DNA of 64,000 nt from Lacicoccus qingdaonensis (lineage in GTDB: Bacteria > Bacillota > Bacilli > Staphylococcales > Salinicoccaceae): contig NZ_FNFY01000004.1 in assembly GCF_900101075.1 (NCBI RefSeq), forward strand, positions 99,520-163,519, written 5' to 3'. This document shows positions 63,725 through 64,000 of this stretch, one piece after another (within the stretch, counting starts at the first letter, position 1; every line of letters starts with the position of its first letter). Made by a program: the position numbers and the translations under genes. Under the pieces are notes generated by a model. That model was not told the DNA's origin, searched no databases, and worked only from the letters and a program-made list of their open reading frames with translations.

Positions 63725-64000
63725 TCATGCAGCTTGTTGCTGAATGAATTGAGCATCGATGCGGTCTGCAGCCAACTTGGATGCATTGTAAACAAGTGTC
63801 ACCATGTCAAAATGAATTTTTGCGCGTTTTCCGGTACGATATCGAACATTGTTCAGTTGAAAGAATTCCTTAAGGTATGCATTGACTCTTTCTACCGCAG
63901 TACGGCGTTTGAAAATGTTTTTCCATGCTAGAGACCCACGGGCTGGTGCGGAATATTTCCTGAGATCTGTTGTTATTTTCATTTTGAAAACTTTTTGGCA
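63725..64000 (-). CDS. DDE transposase, C-terminal part
   Basis: The last 91 residues, in frame through the right window edge, of a DDE_Tnp_1-type transposase: RGSLAWKNIFKRRTAVERVN with the catalytic Glu, then AYLKEFFQLNNVRYRTGKRAK and a terminal helical tail (VTLVYNASKLAADR). IS1182/IS4-like by pattern. Whether the element is intact lies beyond the window; the terminal inverted repeat near 63690 could not be confirmed. Confidence 0.82.
   Translation of the reverse strand, partial: CQKVFKMKITTDLRKYSAPARGSLAWKNIFKRRTAVERVNAYLKEFFQLNNVRYRTGKRAKIHFDMVTLVYNASKLAADRIDAQFIQQQAA

Noticed and set aside
60389..64000. A prophage
   Set aside because: No integrase, capsid, terminase, holin or lysin gene is present; only small accessory genes and a transposase end.

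Overview
The window is ordinary low-to-mid-GC Firmicutes chromosome, and the gene content and order place it in the family Staphylococcaceae. Staphylococcal markers are an EbpS-like LysM protein beside a bacillithiol disulfide reductase (YpdA) and a ferredoxin, an SA1362-like small basic membrane protein, SrrAB/ResDE with ResABC, and aroK at the end of the comG operon. Several Bacillus-like features that classical Staphylococcus lacks locally are also present: YphE/YphF between gpsA and hup, dxs between ispA and tlyA, deoB behind xerD, YqkF/YqkD, and a complete ptb-bcd-buk-lpdV-bkd operon. I infer a deeper-branching genus such as Jeotgalicoccus, Salinicoccus or a relative; the species cannot be fixed from sequence reading alone. 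No rRNA, tRNA or CRISPR array is visible, and no stretch over 300 bases lacks a gene.

Layout. 1-4.7 kb: aroB (partial)-aroC, ndk, and the menaquinone genes hepS-menG-hepT, then hup. 4.9-10.9 kb: yphF-like lipoprotein, yphE-like protein, gpsA, der, rpsA, plsC, cmk. 11-14.5 kb: ansA, ypdA, ebpS-like, ferredoxin. 14.5-23.5 kb: ribU and the resABCDE cytochrome c maturation/redox-sensing operon, rluB, scpB, scpA, divergent ypuF-like DUF309. 23.6-32.6 kb: deoB, xerD, fur, nudF, yqkF/yqkD-like pair, rnz, an AraC-type regulator, an M20 peptidase, a Prli42-like miniprotein, a bacilliredoxin. 32.6-40.4 kb: the branched-chain amino-acid catabolic operon. 40.6-52.5 kb: a yqzF-like gene, recN, argR, tlyA, dxs, ispA, xseBA, nusB, yqhY-like, accCB, efp, pepP. 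52.6-60.3 kb: a lipoprotein, a DUF1385 protein, small membrane proteins, glycine-riboswitch-controlled gcvT, aroK and the comG pseudopilus operon.

60.4-64 kb is the accessory part: a two-TM protein with a possible OB-like tail, an AT-rich alpha/beta hydrolase, small proteins, two diverged copies of a non-coding terminator module, an SOS-controlled YolD-like gene with a 57-residue partner, and the C-terminal end of a DDE transposase running off the window.

Functional themes: electron transport and redox balance (menaquinone synthesis, cytochrome c maturation, ResDE, ferredoxin, bacillithiol enzymes, Fur), membrane lipid precursors (bkd operon, accBC, plsC, isoprenoid genes) and DNA maintenance (recN, xerD, xseAB, scpAB, comG). 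The most unusual items are the LexA-box promoter driving yolD without a polymerase, a YpdA with an altered FAD glycine loop, a single-aptamer glycine riboswitch on a gcvT lacking adjacent gcvP genes, and a bidirectional terminator built into two overlapping gene ends.
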